Shown: positions 32,281-46,178, counted from the first letter of the stretch. The stretch: DNA of 64,000 bases from Fagopyrum homotropicum (GCA_033239125.1 BSWB01000004.1:62371501-62435500), one strand, 5' to 3'. Numbers and translations: made by a program. Notes: generated from the sequence alone by a model not told the origin.

Positions 32281-33934
32281 AATCATCAACAACAATTTCT
32301 TTTTAAAAAACAATTTCACGATTTTCGGACGGACCGCAGTTGTCTGCAATTGATGATTTGTGCATCTTCATCTGGTGTATCACTAGCCCTAATCATCAAC
32401 AATTTCACGATAGATGTAGCGACAAAGAAGAGAATGACGTGAGAGATAGTTTAGGATATGTTCATTTCTCGATCCAGTCCGGGTTTTTTTGTACTGGACC
32501 AAACCGACCCGGACGAAAGTCAACAGGTCCAGTCCTCGGTCCGGACCTATTCTTTTTAAAAAACACTTGTTTGCTATTAGAGTTACGACCTCTCTCTCTC
32601 GACTCTCCGATGGGTCTAAGACGTGGAGGGTTTAAAATCAATTGGCAGTAGGAGAAGTAGCTTATATGTTCAACACTCCCCTCAAGTGTCAACGGATAGC
32701 ATATTTTCGTACATACTCTGATACTATCTTTAAGGCGAACCTACACACAAGACTTTGGGGTACATCCTAAAACCAATTGCTAATAGGAGGAGTAATCCAA
32801 GACATATTGTTAGGTTAACGTATTATGATATTTTCGATGTGGGACATTTTCACACTCAATAGAGAGCGACTTGTTTAGACAATGATTTCTCATGCTCTTT
32901 GACAAAGGCTCGTGAAAGTTTTTGCCAAAAATATGCAGAATACATGCATGTGAAGAATTTTGCAAGAGATTGAAAGGATTGAGGAAGAATATGAAGTTGT
33001 GAAGAATTTTAGTTGAGAGTTGAACAAATAGTGAATAATTGCGAGAGAAAATCAAAAATCTTTCAAGAGTTCCATTTGAAGCATGAAAGATCAGATAATT
33101 CTGAAGAAATATGGAGAATTTGATTCAATTTCTTCGTTCTTCGCCATTTTTGGAGAGTTTTGCTCTCTTACAAAATTTCTTCATTTGTTCAGTGTAGCAA
33201 ATCGCAGAGGAGAACGTTGAAATGTATTTTTCCTTGGGAGTAAATTTCACAAACCATCCAATAAAACAGTCCAATTTGTGTAGTGCACAATGGATATGAT
33301 AAAAATTTATATAGTGCATTTAAGAATGAAAAATAAAGGATGAATTGAGAGATGCCAAGAACATAACCGACGCTAACATCCTACATGGTCAATGAATTAA
33401 AGAGAAAGTCATTGTACAATCCTCTAATTGTAATCCTTCACATATCAACCCTAAAAAACTGGTCCATTTGGTCAAGGGTCGGACTTGGACCGAATAAATC
33501 GGTCCAGGTCCAAATTTTGCTTTTCTGATCTGGTCTAGGTCCAAACCGCTGAACGGTCCTAGTTGTATCCGTTGCACCAAAATTTTGAAATGTGCAACTA
33601 TACAAATTTTTATTTTTTTAAAGGCTATAGGTTATGAAATTCACCCAAAATCTCTATAAAAAAAACTCATTGTAACATTTGATCCAAATTTTGTGAAATC
33701 TATCAATTTATCAATCATATAAATTATAGAGTGAACCCATGTCATCCCACCAAAAAAAAAGAGAGTGAACCCAATTACTTAGATTTTTTAATAATATTTT
33801 TTCAAAGCCTATATTACCTTGTAATGCAAAGAAAAAATAAAGTAAATAGACATCTACAAACATAGCACGACATTAACTAACGTAAAAGTGTGTGGTTTAT
33901 TATCAAAATCAAGGTGGTTCTAGTAAAGCAAAAA
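32281..33934. other. Intergenic DNA, 'ggtccgg'-rich, no gene seen
   Basis: Two patches (32480-32555 and 33455-33560) are rich in 'ggtcc'/'ggacc' words in opposite orientation, which may be the ends of a decayed element, but I could not set boundaries. The sequence 'aatcatcaacaa' plus 'caatttcacga' occurs twice (near 32280-32320 and 32392-32412). None of the ORFs has a recognisable protein. Confidence 0.4.
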
Positions 33935-36326
33935 TGTGACACCTATTTCATTTCTAATTTATTACCAGTTAATTAACCCTGTTTAAAGCAATAAGCGGAA
34001 AAGCGGAAAAACGAAAAACGTAAATTTTTAAAACTTTATCTTACAACCATATTCACAACATATATACATACTAACATACGTCCCCTGTTTTACAAAACAC
34101 AACTGTTTAAAACCACACAAAACATCCTAGGCGGTAGCATCCCATAACAGCCCACCTGATATGATCTCAAATCCAAGTGTTGGGTCCAACGTCCTTGCCT
34201 TGGTCAGGCCGAGTCTGAGTAGCTGAAATAAAATGTGGATATAACAACAATGAGCCACACGCTCAGTAAGAGTATACAAATCACACTCCCCAATATATAT
34301 AAGTATCTAATATCCCATCCCCAAAGGACACTCTATACCCTTTTCTCACATTCCAAAGCACACACATACATGTCCACATTCACATTACATCCACAACCAT
34401 CCATAACACATAGCATATAAACAATCAAGCATATTATCACACCACATATAAACATATAATCTCATATAAATATCTCATATCATACCATCACATATAAATA
34501 ATCATAACATAACATATAACATGCTAGACTCGATCGCATCGATGTATAGATGATAATTAACTAACTAGCCCCAACTGATCGTACGATATATTTTCTCATG
34601 TGCTTTCGTATTTCTTTTCTTTCTTTCTTTCTTTCTTTTTTTTCTTTCGGTTGGCCAACCCGATAGCGTCCTAGGCCCCATGTAGATCAGGTAGCGACCT
34701 CGGTCATCTTGTCCTAAGACCCCTTGTAGATCAAATTGCGATCTTGGACTATTTTTCTCATCTTGAGGCCCCTTTTAGATCAGGTAGCGACCTCTGAGCC
34801 TCCCTGTAGATCAGGTAGCGACCTCGTCCCCCGGAAACCCGTGTGGGACCCAGTTGGGCTAATTAATCAATTACCATCCTATATTATCACTTCCATATCA
34901 TAACTCAATTTCATGCTTTCATCATATTCTTCCATCATATTCTTTCCATTATCATCTCATGTACCTCATGCATGCATTCATAAATCATATCAATTCATCA
35001 TCATCATTCCACTCATATATATATAAGCATGCATAAAATCATAACAAACAGATATATACACCCAAGCCATAAAATCATGGCATATTAAATACATAACATA
35101 TATTAAGCAAGTGTAATTCATATACACTTACCTCGCAGGTAAGAACAATAAAACCTTGCAAACCAACTATTGAGTTTGTTTCCCACTCGGACTATCCTCC
35201 TTTATCGTGCTTGGATACGCTCACAAAGACTAAGCTATAGTTAACCAAAACCTTCAACAACACCTACGGAGAATATCATATTCCTCGTATTGAACTTCTC
35301 GATTCAAACACCAATTAAATTCATTCCTTTGAATTTAATTAACTTATATCCTCCTCTATAATCCCAATTTAATTAATTTAACCTTCAATTAATTAATTAA
35401 ATTTCGCCAGAATAACGTTTTGCCCGCAGACAATTTCTGAACCCACTTGTCATCAAATCTCAACAAACAAACAGCCCATAATCACCAGAATAATGTGACG
35501 AGCATAATGGAATTTTCAGTTATCCATTTTGACAAGCCTAAGGTCAATTTAGGCCAAATCGCAATACGGAAAACGAATAAATTCATAACTTATTCGTTAC
35601 TAACCCGATTGACGATCCGAAATAAGACTCGGAACCACAACGACGCAGGCTACGCTCGGACACCATCAAATTCACCGGAATCTGAGAGACGGAACCTCCC
35701 TAGTATCATATATGCTCGACCAGACCTTCCCTTGCTCGGAAATGTAGAAACTCGGTACCAAAATGCAGAGAATGAAGAGAGGAATCCAAAAACTCAAACG
35801 GATTTGAAATCGGATTAGAAACGAAGAGTAGATCTGATTTTGAACTTGAAAGAAATCAGAGCTTTTACGAGAAAACGTGAAAGGAAATGAATTAATAAAC
35901 GTTATTTCCGCTATTTATAGCGAAAACGATAATTATCCTTTCACCGATCCGAAAGCGGTTTAAGCCCCCTTCTCCAAACTTCTCGAAATTGGAATAATAA
36001 ATCTGGAATATTGTATGGATAATCATTCCGCAACTGTCTCGAAAAACGTGTATTCCTAAGCCGTCTTTCTTAGCCGCTAAGAAACGAAATAGCGACTTTT
36101 TTTTAACCGTTTTGCCTTTCTATGTTTTTTCATATCTAGGACATGTCCGATGTCCTGATCATTTCTCTCAACTGCATTTTTATTAAATGAAGCTCCCAAA
36201 TGCTCCAAATAACACCGGGGTGTAATATCATCTAGGAGCAGGTTACCTCGAGAGGTATCTCGTGTTATAACGGATTTAATTCCTTAAAATTCTCGACTAG
36301 GTCATCTTCGATTTTTGACTGTTACA
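33935..36326 (-). repeat. Probable solo LTR, chromovirus type
   Basis: On the plus strand it runs from 'tgtgacacc' to 'actgttaca'. Read on the minus strand it starts TGTAACAGTC, as many chromovirus LTRs do. A TATAAATA box on the minus strand (35918-35911) lies about 410 bp from that start. No polypurine tract or primer site adjoins either end and both flanks are A-rich ('aaaaa' and 'aaaac'), consistent with a solo LTR. The predicted ORF at 35447-35818 has no known relatives I can name. Confidence 0.6.
34677..34832 (+). repeat. Degenerate tandem repeat in the solo LTR
   Basis: Four copies of 'gtagatcaggtagcgacctc' or close variants occur near 34682, 34727, 34775 and 34807, spaced 31-49 bp apart with intervening 'ccct' runs. 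They are probably internal LTR repeats of unknown role. Confidence 0.6.
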
Positions 36327-37809
36327 AAAACGTCCAACATATAATAGGTATTATAGGGCTGGAAAATCTAATTAAAATCCTCTCTAGTCAGGCCTAAAGT
36401 AATCAAAATAGATAATTAAAAGTTGGGATTTAAAACTAACTTAAAATGTCCAATCATCAAGCAAACCCATAATAATAAAATATTCTCTAAGTATGGGCTG
36501 AAAATAACAATAACAATTTAGATCCAAATTTAACCACTTGGATCCTTCTCTCCTCTCTTCATGTATGCACCATACTCGAGCCACATGCACTCCTTTTATT
36601 CCCATACATTCCTCATTCCATGCTTGGGATAGTTCATGCTCATATGCAACCCTTTTCTCCTCATCATTGCTCTCTATGAAACGACTTGAGTTTTAGTCTT
36701 TTGTTTCCTCATCCTTCCTCCATGAGCAAGCTTACATACATTGCTCCGAGAAGTAGTCAAGTTATGAAGTGTTCATGCATTATACATGATGGCAACCTTT
36801 GTAGATCTTATCAATGATAAGATAGGAGTGTTTGCGGGCGAATACTCAATTTTTGGAAATTCATTCGAGAATAGCTTTATAACTCTAAATATTGTTTGAG
36901 AAGATGTAGGGACCTCTTTCAGATGGCATTAATGAAAAAAAAAACTCGACCACTTCACCGAAATAAAGAATATGGGTTAGATAAAATACCTAAAATAAGC
37001 GCTGATAGGGGGCAACCCTAACCATTTTTTGAGTATCCTCATTTCTTTTATCTTATTATTTAACATTGAGGACAATGAATGATTTAAGTGTGGGGTGCGC
37101 ATAAAATGTTTTATACGTTTATATAACTTTTCCCATTTTTTTCCAAGATTTCTCATCTATTTTCAAAATTTTCTTCCTCTGATTTAGCCTCGATCGATCG
37201 AATGGTTCCATGTTGGTGGATCGACTTGAGCATAAAAGTTTCTTGCATCCACGTTTATATTTTTTATATCATTCTCTCTTGTTTGTAAAAGAGGCATTTG
37301 ATTGATTGACACTTGTTGGTAGCTCGATTGAAACCATTATGCCAACATGCATATATTGTTTTTACGTTATATGATTCCCTGGAAATTTGGTATTGCTTTA
37401 TTCACTCTATATTGGTTGACGATGTTTGAGATCTCTCTCATCAACATTGCAATACCATTTTGTTTTAGGTACCATGATGAGTGATTATGTTTCATAACAT
37501 GACTTTGTGAGGATTCTCTATGCCTTACACATATTGTTAGTGTTTTTTTTCATGAGTTATCTCCAACATACTTTGATTATCAAGAACTTACTATTGACTC
37601 TCTTTCGAGCTTGCATGCTTGTTCTTGCTTTTATGCATAAAAATGATTGATGCATATCTTTTAAGATTATTATTCCCTTATTACTCTTATCATGATTTCC
37701 ATTTTGTTAGCCTTTTATAGCTTTATTAACCTTTCTTTGTATCTCCACAAAAGTTTCCTTAGTCATGTTTTGCCTCATTTGGCCAATCTAGGAATTAAGA
37801 GGTGACATC
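36327..37809 (+). mobile_element. Athila-type 3' fragment
   Basis: It holds a 'ggcaaccct' block (about 37013), the conserved hairpin 'cattg-agga-caatg' (37064-37077) and a polypurine-like 'aagtgtggggt' (37085-37095), the same order as downstream of ORF3 in the other Athila elements. It is cut on the right by the LTR at 37810 and has no LTR of its own here. The start of the fragment (36327-36990) is not clearly assignable. No intact frame is present. Confidence 0.5.
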
Positions 37810-39386
37810 TGCAATACCCCAAATTCTATGAACTCAAGATGCTACGGGATAGGACCTCAAAATGGGTCCTGACCCTAGCCTGACAACAAGTTCATCGGAT
37901 CTTGCAACAAGCAAATAAATATAAAAACCAACATAGATAAAACTAAAAGTTATAGACCCAAATACAAACAAGACTCGCACCCGAGTACCAAAACTATACA
38001 ATCAAGTATCAAAACAAACAAAACCCACATCCCATCCTATCATGTAGGGGAACCCCGGTTGATCCCTCCAACAGGATCACTCGATAGCCCCCTTATCCTG
38101 CACAACATCTACAATAACGGAAAAAACGTTAGCTAACATCCTATATATTCGAATAACAGTAATAGCACATACATTCACATAAACAATACTAAACACATAA
38201 CATGCTCACAAACAAGTATGTTATTATCTTTCACTAAGTGATTCACTTTACTAATTCAACTTAGATTGTGACACGAGGAACACCTGAACCTCGTGTTTGT
38301 CCCTGTGTACCATCAAGAGTGGTTCGATGCATCTCACCTCCTACCTGACTAGGTCAGCCGCAGAGACTCCCAACTCTCGCAAGAGCTGGGTAGTGATGTC
38401 ACCGCCCCGGTTATAATACACTTGGGATAATTATACATAAGGTCGTCCTAGTCTGGTTATGGTTATAATATCACACACCACTATTACAATTAAGCTAATA
38501 CACAAAAGTCAGCTAAGTAAGCCCAATGAACTTACTTGTCTCAATGTAAACTCAACTATACTCCACGCTCAATTTCCCGCAGGAAACACTCTTCGTCTGT
38601 TCAAACAAGGAACACGTATTATCAACTATCCCACAAGTTAGAAGGTTCCAACTCCTAGTCTCAATGATCCTCTCAATCACAAGATCATATACAACACATC
38701 CGTACTCGACATCCTCATAATACATTCCCAAAACCGTACTCAACATCCCCATAATACATTCCCAAAACCGTACTCGACATCCTCATGATACATTCCCAAA
38801 ATCGTACAAGGCGTTCCATCATAATATAACTCTTAAACCACTAGTAGACATTCCAAATAGTTATACTAGGTCCTAACCTAACATGATTCTACTACAAAGC
38901 TACTAAAACAAAAGGGAAGGACAACATACCAAGAAATTGGTACACTCTGAGGTAAGACGCGACCGCGGGAGAAAGAAGGCGCAGGCGCGGAGATATGGCG
39001 CGAGACGCCGCGACTGCGGCGGTTGAAGGTGTGGGTGCGGCGACACTGAAGAAGGCGCGACCATGGTAAGAAACAAGCACGGGTGCGGTAACACAACATA
39101 CACGAATCCTTTTCTTGTTTTTGACAGATCCTCCACTATATCACTTTCTCCTCTCCAAGAAACACCAAGGACAACCTTGGACTCACCACTAGGCACACAT
39201 ATACTAAGAGAGGACAAGAACAAAATACTTAAAGGAGAAGCAAAGAAAAGAAAGTCGGCTAACAGAGATATGCCAGATCTCTGTTTCACCGCTACCACAA
39301 CCAAAGTTGGCCGCGACAACGGTGCCGTGACCACGATGATGGTGGAGAGCGGTCGCGATGACTCTTATGTAACACCGGTTGTTACA
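37810..39386 (-). repeat. 3' LTR of a minus-strand chromovirus
   Basis: Plus-strand ends are 'tgcaatacccc' and 'ggttgttaca'. It is followed by a purine tract read on the minus strand (39391-39405, 'tttttagggggtga'), so this is the 3' LTR of a minus-strand element. It is related to, but shorter than, the LTRs at 18193 and 41618. It contains three exact-length 34-bp units at 38700-38801. Confidence 0.7.
38700..38801 (+). repeat. Three 34-bp tandem units
   Basis: Units start at 38700, 38734 and 38768, each with 'ccgtactc(g/a)acatcc' and 'tacattccc'. A partial fourth follows. They lie within the LTR. Confidence 0.8.
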
Positions 39387-41617
39387 TCAGTCACCCCCTA
39401 AAAACGAGTTTTGTCCCGAAACGTAGACAATCCTTTCGGTCTCATACACCGAGGTATACTCACAAGATCCCATGAAGGCATAATCCTTCTAATATACCTA
39501 CAAGCTCTACTCACACTAGCACAACAAGATCTATCACACATCACAATCTAGCACATAAATACACATAACACATAATATCACATAAGCACATAAACTCAAC
39601 GAAGATAGAGCTAAGGCTCACTCGTCGATCCTACAAATGCAGCTATTTCTGCATAAAATCCAGGTAGTTCCTCCTGATATTATCCTTTATCTCCCAAGTA
39701 GCCTCGCCAACTCCCCGTCTAGACCACTGATGCTACTCAGCTCATCCCATCATAGAGGTGTTTGACATCTCCGTCCATACAACGCCTCATAAGGAGCCAT
39801 CTTGATCGATGCATGCCAGCTATTATTACACGAAAACTCGATCAAAGAGAGGTGATCATACCCTACTTATCCTCAGTCTAGCATACCGGTTCTCAACATA
39901 TTCTTTAAGGTCTATATAGTCCTCTCTGACTGACCATCTGTCTGAGGATGAAAAGTTGTCATGAAGTTAAGGCTCGTGCCCAAGGCGGTGTGTACCTGCT
40001 GCCAAAACCTCAAGGTAAAATTTCCCTCCTTATCCGAGATAATGGTCCTCGGTACCCCCATGAAATCTTACTATCTGCCCAGTGAACTCATCAGCTAGCC
40101 GACTCACCAACCACGTTTCCTTAATAGGAATGAACGTGCGGTATTTGTCAGCCGGTCTACCACAACCCAAATAACGTCAAGGCTCCTACTCGATCTCAAA
40201 CCTGTGACGAAATCCATGGAGATATCCTCTCACTTCCATTGCGGTACTAGAAGTGGATAGAGTTTCCCTCCGGGTCTACAATGCTCGATCTTGACCTATT
40301 GATAGGTCGCACACTGGGTTACAAATCTAGCCACATCGGGCTTCAACCCACCCCACTAAAAAGAACGTCTCATGTCCTGATACATCTTACTTGCACTTGA
40401 GTGTATTGAGTAAGGTGTAGTGTGAGCCTCTTTAAAGTCCTTTGCCTCAACTCTTTGTTTGAGGGTACACAAACGCGCTCATGGCGTCCGTCGGCACCTA
40501 TAACTCTCCTGCTTGTATTGGATCTCTCCCAACAGATCAAGTAGCATCTCTAGAGTGAATAGGTGGTTGTCCGTCTCCAAAACAGGATATTTGACTCTAG
40601 CCATGCTAGATCACTTTATAACTGAGGTTGAGCCGTCAGTCGTGTTATCGCCTTCTCTTGAGGCGCCTTCTTGCTAAGGGTGTCGACAACCACATTCGCC
40701 TTTCCCGGATGATATAAAATATCTTGATCAAATTCCTTGACCAGCTCGAGCCATTTCCTCCGGTGGTTATTCAACTCCTGTTGAGTGAATATCTACTTCA
40801 AACTCTTATGGTCTGTAAACACTTGGCATGAAACTCCATATAAACAATGTCGCCAGATCATAAGGGCATGTACCACTACAACTAACTCAAGGTTATGTGT
40901 CGGGTAATTCTCCAAATACGTCTTTAGATGTCTAGACGTATAAGCAATAATCCTACCTCCCAGCATCAAAACGCATCCCAAACCCAACTTTGATGCGTCT
41001 CTATAGACTACAAAGTCCTCCATGCCCTCTGGATGTGCTAATATAGGAGAAGAGGTCGATCTCTTATTCAGCTCCTCAAAACTCTGATTACACGGCTCAA
41101 ACCATACAAACTGGGTAGTCTTCTTCAACGAGCAAGTGAGTGGTCGGGCGATCACAAAAAACCCTTCTAGAAACCAGCGGTAGTATCCTGCTAAGCCTAA
41201 GAAGTTGCGTACTTCCTTAACATTCTTCGGGAGCATCCATGTCGATACGGACTCTATCTTTGCCAGATCAACCTTCATCCCCTCGGCGGAAACTACTTGA
41301 CCAAGGAAGGCCACATCAGGCATCTATAACTCACACTTAGAGAACTTATCATATAACTCTCTATCCTACAGGGTTTGTAACACTGTCCTTAAATGTCCTA
41401 CATGCTCCTCTCTACCCCTAGAGTATACTAGGATGCCATCTATGAAGACCACCATAAACTGATCCAGGGAATCGATGAAGATGCCGTTTATCAACTCCAT
41501 GAAGGCGGCAGACGTATTTTTGAGCCAAAATGGAATCATTACAAATTCGTAGTGGTCATACCTAGTCCGAAATTCCGTTGTAGGTACATCATGTTGTCAC
41601 CCTTAGCTAGTGATATC
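39387..41617 (-). pseudogene. Chromovirus pol remnant (RT, RNase H, integrase, chromodomain tail)
   Basis: Minus-strand Ty3/gypsy pol, read right to left: reverse transcriptase fingers/palm (41617-41380), in which the FIDD active-site box reads FIDG; thumb and RNase H in the open frame 41323-40793 ('FLGLAGYYRWFLEGF', 'VYRDASKLGLGCVLM', 'VFTDHKSLK'; the usual first catalytic Asp is still in 'RDAS'); integrase (about 40400-39770, including 'WHASIKMAPYEALYGRRCQTP'); and a chromodomain-like tail ('GEATWEIKDNIRR', about 39710-39650). Many stops and frame slips break it. It places the element in the chromoviruses, probably Tekay-like. The 5' half of RT and gag are missing because another LTR is inserted at 41618. 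Confidence 0.75.
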
Positions 41618-44426
41618 TGTAACACCCCAAATTCTCAGAACTCGGGGAGCTACTGGTTAGGATCTCACAATGGGTCCCGACCTTAGTTTGACAACAACTT
41701 TACTATGATCTTGTAACACGACACAAACGTATTTAAAACCTTTTTGAAAACATCAATAATAGTTACATGAATGATCAACACATGACAACCTTACAAAACA
41801 TAAATATATTAATAACATGCATGCTGATTGGAAACTCCCCGTCCCCATCTAATGAGTACGTGGACCCGACTGACCATCCGTCCCGGATCTCTCTACAACT
41901 GTGTATCTCTACAAAATCTACAACACGGATAAACCGTTAGCTAAAAATCCAAATATAAGTAGAATAAAAATAACACAAACACAACTCAGGCAAAATAAAA
42001 CAATCATCATGCTGGCACACAAACCGATTATTATCTGATAACTTAGGTGATTCACTTTATTCCGTTTTTAAAGTTATGGCATGAGAAATCTTAAGATTTC
42101 TCGCCTCCATTCCTTATCCAACTGGTGATGGTTTGACACACCTCCGCCGGTGGCGTCCCTGCAAACCATGTATGGACTAATCCCTAAAGAAACCCCCAAC
42201 GCCCTTGGGCTAACTAGAAGTATGCTACCGCCCATTACTCTTAGGCCAAATATGTAGGTCGGTCGATAATTAATAAAAGTACACTTATAAACACATCATA
42301 CAAACACCACTATCATTATTCACACTCATATCCGAAAGCTAGCTAAGTAAGCCCAAAGGACTTACCTCAATCAATCTCGACTCTCAAATCTCAACCCGGT
42401 CAGCAACCGTAGATTACTCAATTGCGTATCACAAGAGGCAAGTGGATCAAACATTTCCCATACACTTAGAAGTCTATGACTCTAAGATGTAAGATTATAA
42501 CAGAATAGAAATTACTAAAATACCCTCTAGGGTAGAATGACCATTTTACCCTTGGTTTTGAAACTTCCAAAAATCCGCTAAAATATTTCTATCCTCTTCG
42601 TTGGAACATAACTTCATATTCTAACTTTTTAAGAACGAGTTTAGGTAGAAACTAGAAGAAACACACATTCTCCTCACTTCTCAAAAAGGTCACTAGGATC
42701 CAACTTTAGCCTATGATACAAGCCCCGAATAAAAATATAAAAGTTCTAACAAAAATCTCTAACTCTTCTATGTTATGCACTCTATCCCTAGAAGCAAGAA
42801 TTTACCCAAAAATACCTAATAACCACTTCTACACAAATTCCCAAAATCGGTTCCAAAACTAGAAATTCAGACTTAGCCAAAACTGAGTATTTCTTAATTG
42901 CTCAAACAGTCAACTTTGGATCTTCATAAATCTACATCTAACCGTTGAATCAACCTAAATTTTTGATACATCACCATATGAATGGAACTTTATAACATAC
43001 TAAAAACTGAACAGTGGATTATATTTCTAAGGTATCTAAACTTAAGTTCAAACATGACTGCACAACACAAAATATTTCTAGTACTTAGAGAATTCAGCAA
43101 CATTCAGAAAACTGCTTACAACCTCGACAATTTGAAAAATCATAACTCCTAAACCTCTTGATGAAATCCTCTCAAATTTTGATATATTATACTATGTAAT
43201 CCTAACTATGACATATCCGAAATCCAAGTCCAACAGAGATAAAAAATCTCTTGATGAAATCCTCACAAAACTGCATCACACGCAGTTTTTCTCAACACTC
43301 AGCACACTTATAAAAACTGCACGAGGATCAACTTTGGGACACCATAACTCTCAAATTGTAACTCCGATTCTTCTCAAATATATATGTCCTACTACCATAT
43401 GCCAACTACATCAATAAAAATTTGAGCCAAAAAGGATGAGTATAGCTTACCCAAATCCAGACGCGAAGTTGACTGCTTGTTACTTCTTGAAAACTCAGAA
43501 AATGCATGTATCTTCACTGTTTCTTCAATGGATGTTCTGAGTCTTATTAGGAGACATAATGGACATTCATTAGACATGAAAAGTGTGGAAGAAAGTGCAA
43601 GGAAGAAAAGAGTATCAACCTTACCCGATTCCAAAACTCGAAAGGGAGTAAGAAGGTGGCAGAAGACTGTTATCGAGCCAGCTGTTGCACACAAGAGGAG
43701 AGTTTGGGGATCCACATTCAATCAAGATCGTGTGCACTAGGAGGGAGCAGCGTGGACCCTGTCTCCCGGAGGTCCACCTGCGGCGTGAACGGCACCAACG
43801 TCTAGGGCTGCTTTTGGGTTCGTGTCGACGGCGCAGGCAAGAAGATCGAGACTTGCTGCTTGTGTGTATGCCTAACTCTAAGGACAAGGTTGCTTATGTT
43901 GGTCCATCCGTTGCGTGAAGAGAGGAGATGAAGGATGTCGAGTGCTTTTGTCGTTGCGAAGGCACGAGATCTGCTAGCGTGAAGAGGCTAGATCTGTCTC
44001 TGCTGCTTGTGTGATGGAGAGGAGACGAAGGAGGCCGGGTTATTTCTATTGATGTGAAGCCAAGGGAGCAGATGCGACTTGCAACACCAGGAGATGAAGG
44101 CAATGGGAGGAAGACAAATCGAAAGAGGGATAGACTGCGAGAGTCACGTAAGCGAGGCTGGGTGCATCGGCTGGAGGTATGAGAGAGGGGTAGGAGGTTG
44201 CACGGTGGTTGTTGATGTGGAAGGTTGGTGCCGACTAGAGTAGCAGGGAGGCTGGTAGAAGCAACGTGGTGTTTCTTGGCGTGCAGCAGTTCACAAGGGA
44301 GCTAGGGCAAGTTGGCGTCTCTCATAGATAAGCTAGGTAGAATCTTGCATGTGGGTTGGAGCAAGGAGATGCAAGGGAGAGGCCTGGTTGGCCTTGTCAC
44401 AAGGTGATCATGGGCATGTCATGGCC
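41618..44426. repeat. Long chromovirus-type LTR inserted in the RT region
   Basis: Starts 'tgtaacacccc' immediately after interrupting the reverse transcriptase at 41617 (possible target copy 'atatc', 41613-41617). It is homologous to 18193-20785 over most of its length. Its right end is lost where the Athila-type element begins at 44427. None of the ORFs in it appears real. Confidence 0.65.
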
Positions 44427-44764
44427 TGTTAGCATGAAATATTGTGATATTTTAGGCACGTTTTCTAAACGTATTTGATTCATATTGATAGTCTTTGATT
44501 GAACTTTGTGCATATGTGAGCTAGTATTACCTATATTGTCGATATGGATGTCTACACTAGTTCTATGTTGATTATAGGTGATTTGGAGCTATTTCCGAAC
44601 GGAATCGAGCAAAGGAGAGTTGATTTGATATGTCCATGGATTGAGGACATTCTTAGGAAGCAAATTGGAGTTTTAGCTTAAGGAATGCACGAGGCTAGGA
44701 AGAATCACGTTCTTGCCCTAAACCACGCTCTAAAATACGGCCGTACTACAAACCACGTTTAGTT

Positions 44765-44893
44765 CCACGGCCGTGGAACCCTGCAAAGGAAGCGTGATGC
44801 ATTCCAGTAACTATTACGGCCGTGGAATATATGGTACAAACCGTGACATAATCCACGCCCTAAATTACGGTCGTGAGAACTTCCACGACCGTG
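44765..44893 (+). promoter_or_regulatory. Dyad cluster in U3 of element B
   Basis: One perfect 16-bp dyad (TTCCACGGCCGTGGAA, 44763-44778), several half-sites ('ccgtgg', 'ccgtga') and two near-perfect dyads lie 79-207 bp upstream of the TATA box. The same cluster recurs in the 3' LTR (56122-56250), in the LTR at 59946-60070, inside pol (48911-49022) and ahead of ORF3 (52276-52377). Confidence 0.6.
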
Positions 44894-44971
44894 ATCTTGG
44901 CGAATCTTTTCGCCACACTTTGAAGCCACGATCTTTTGAAGATTGGGCCGGGCCGATATTTTATCTTGCCC

Positions 44972-44979
44972 TATAAAAA
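44972..44979 (+). promoter_or_regulatory. TATA box, element B 5' LTR
   Basis: TATAAAAA in 'ccctataaaaagacgg'. It is repeated at 56329-56336 and 60153-60160. Confidence 0.7.
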
Positions 44980-46083
44980 GACGGATGAAGCAAGATTCCG
45001 TCATACCCGCCATCTTCGCTTAGCGGCATTTATCGACGCTTAGGATCGTTCATCTCCGGATTGGCGGAAGATCGAAGCTTTTGGAAGATTTTGCAAGGAG
45101 ATCTCTCTTCTTGTTTAGGTTTGATTTGGAAAACGGATTGACATCCCGTTTTCCCTTCTTTCCTAAGGTTGTGATTGTTTGTTTTATTTTGAATCCTTTG
45201 ACAATACTTGTTCTCTTTGTGACTTTGAGATTGGTTTGAAGATTATTGAAAGTTCTTGAAAGTTTTCATCTTTCTATCTTTTAATTCTTGAATTGATATC
45301 AACATGACTGTTATTGGCTAAAAACCCTTAACAATTCTAAGGTGAAGGGTTGATAGTTGTGGCTTAGATGATGATAGATCGATCGTAAACAGATTAGACC
45401 CTGAGAGTTAGAGAGAATCGCCGATAACCCTAAATTACGGCTTGTTCTTGAGTCCACGGCCGTGGAACCTCAAGAACTAACCGTGATTTCCCTTAAGTCT
45501 ACAAACTTGCTTTTACTTTGATCCAAAGTTAAAGATTTGCTTTAACTTAGTTTAAACTTGCCTTTTCTAGGTGGTAGTGAAGCCTCAACAACCTCTACCT
45601 CGATTGTGAGTGTCATAACCTCAATCGGTTTAGTTAGTCTTGATCCTTGGGTTACAAGTTTGGGTATTTGACATAAATTCTTGCCTTTAGAACCTTTCTA
45701 TATTGAGCCTCAACAACCTGTATAGAGAGTGCCTTGTAGGTGAGTTACATAAGGTTTTTGGAACTTCACCGTATGATTACCTTACATTAGTATACCTTTG
45801 CATATCTCAACTCTGTCTTTACATCATTAAGTGTATCTTGAATCGATTGCCACAGCTGGATACTTGGATCTTTAGGATTGTTGTTTTCCCAATATTTGCA
45901 AAACTCTCATATTTAATCACTTGATAATCTGCAATCGAATTTGTTCCCACCCAAATCCCTGTGTTCGATACTCTGGAATTCTTGCTTAGCTACGCCGATC
46001 CGTACACTGCGGGTTCGCTACTTGATTCTAGTTTTATAAATTTAAAGCTTATTTGCACACACCTTTAGGGGCGAACAAGTTTT

Positions 46084-46101
46084 TGGCGCCGTTGCCGGGG
46101 A
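46084..46101 (+). promoter_or_regulatory. Primer-binding site of element B (tRNA-Asp type)
   Basis: 'tggcgccgttgccgggga', complementary to the tRNA-Asp 3' end, six bases after the LTR. It is identical to 61374-61391. Confidence 0.9.
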
Positions 46102-46178
46102 TTTGGTTTCGGCCGAATCCGGTTGCCGGTTGTCAAGCTTGGGAGCTTGCTCTCGTTATTTGATGTTACTTTGAGTGC

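Larger units (their letters stand above)
44427..46077 (+). repeat. 5' LTR of element B
   Basis: Starts TGTTAGCATG and ends 'gcgaaca'. The dyad CCACGGCCGTGG is at 44765-44776 and 45454-45465, with variants at 44814-44825 and 44882-44893. The TATA box is at 44972. The mature start matches 55783 and 59609 exactly for the first 30-odd bases. Confidence 0.9.

Noticed and set aside
32480..33560. A complete DNA transposon bounded by ggtccgg-rich ends
   Set aside because: Inverted words are present but no matching termini or target duplication could be defined.
35447..35818. 123-aa ORF in the solo LTR
   Set aside because: No recognisable domain, lies in LTR sequence and on the strand opposite to the inferred transcription.
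37181..37240. A fourth Athila dyad family (cgatcgatcg)
   Set aside because: Only one clear palindrome plus weak half-sites in the fragment; not enough copies to claim.
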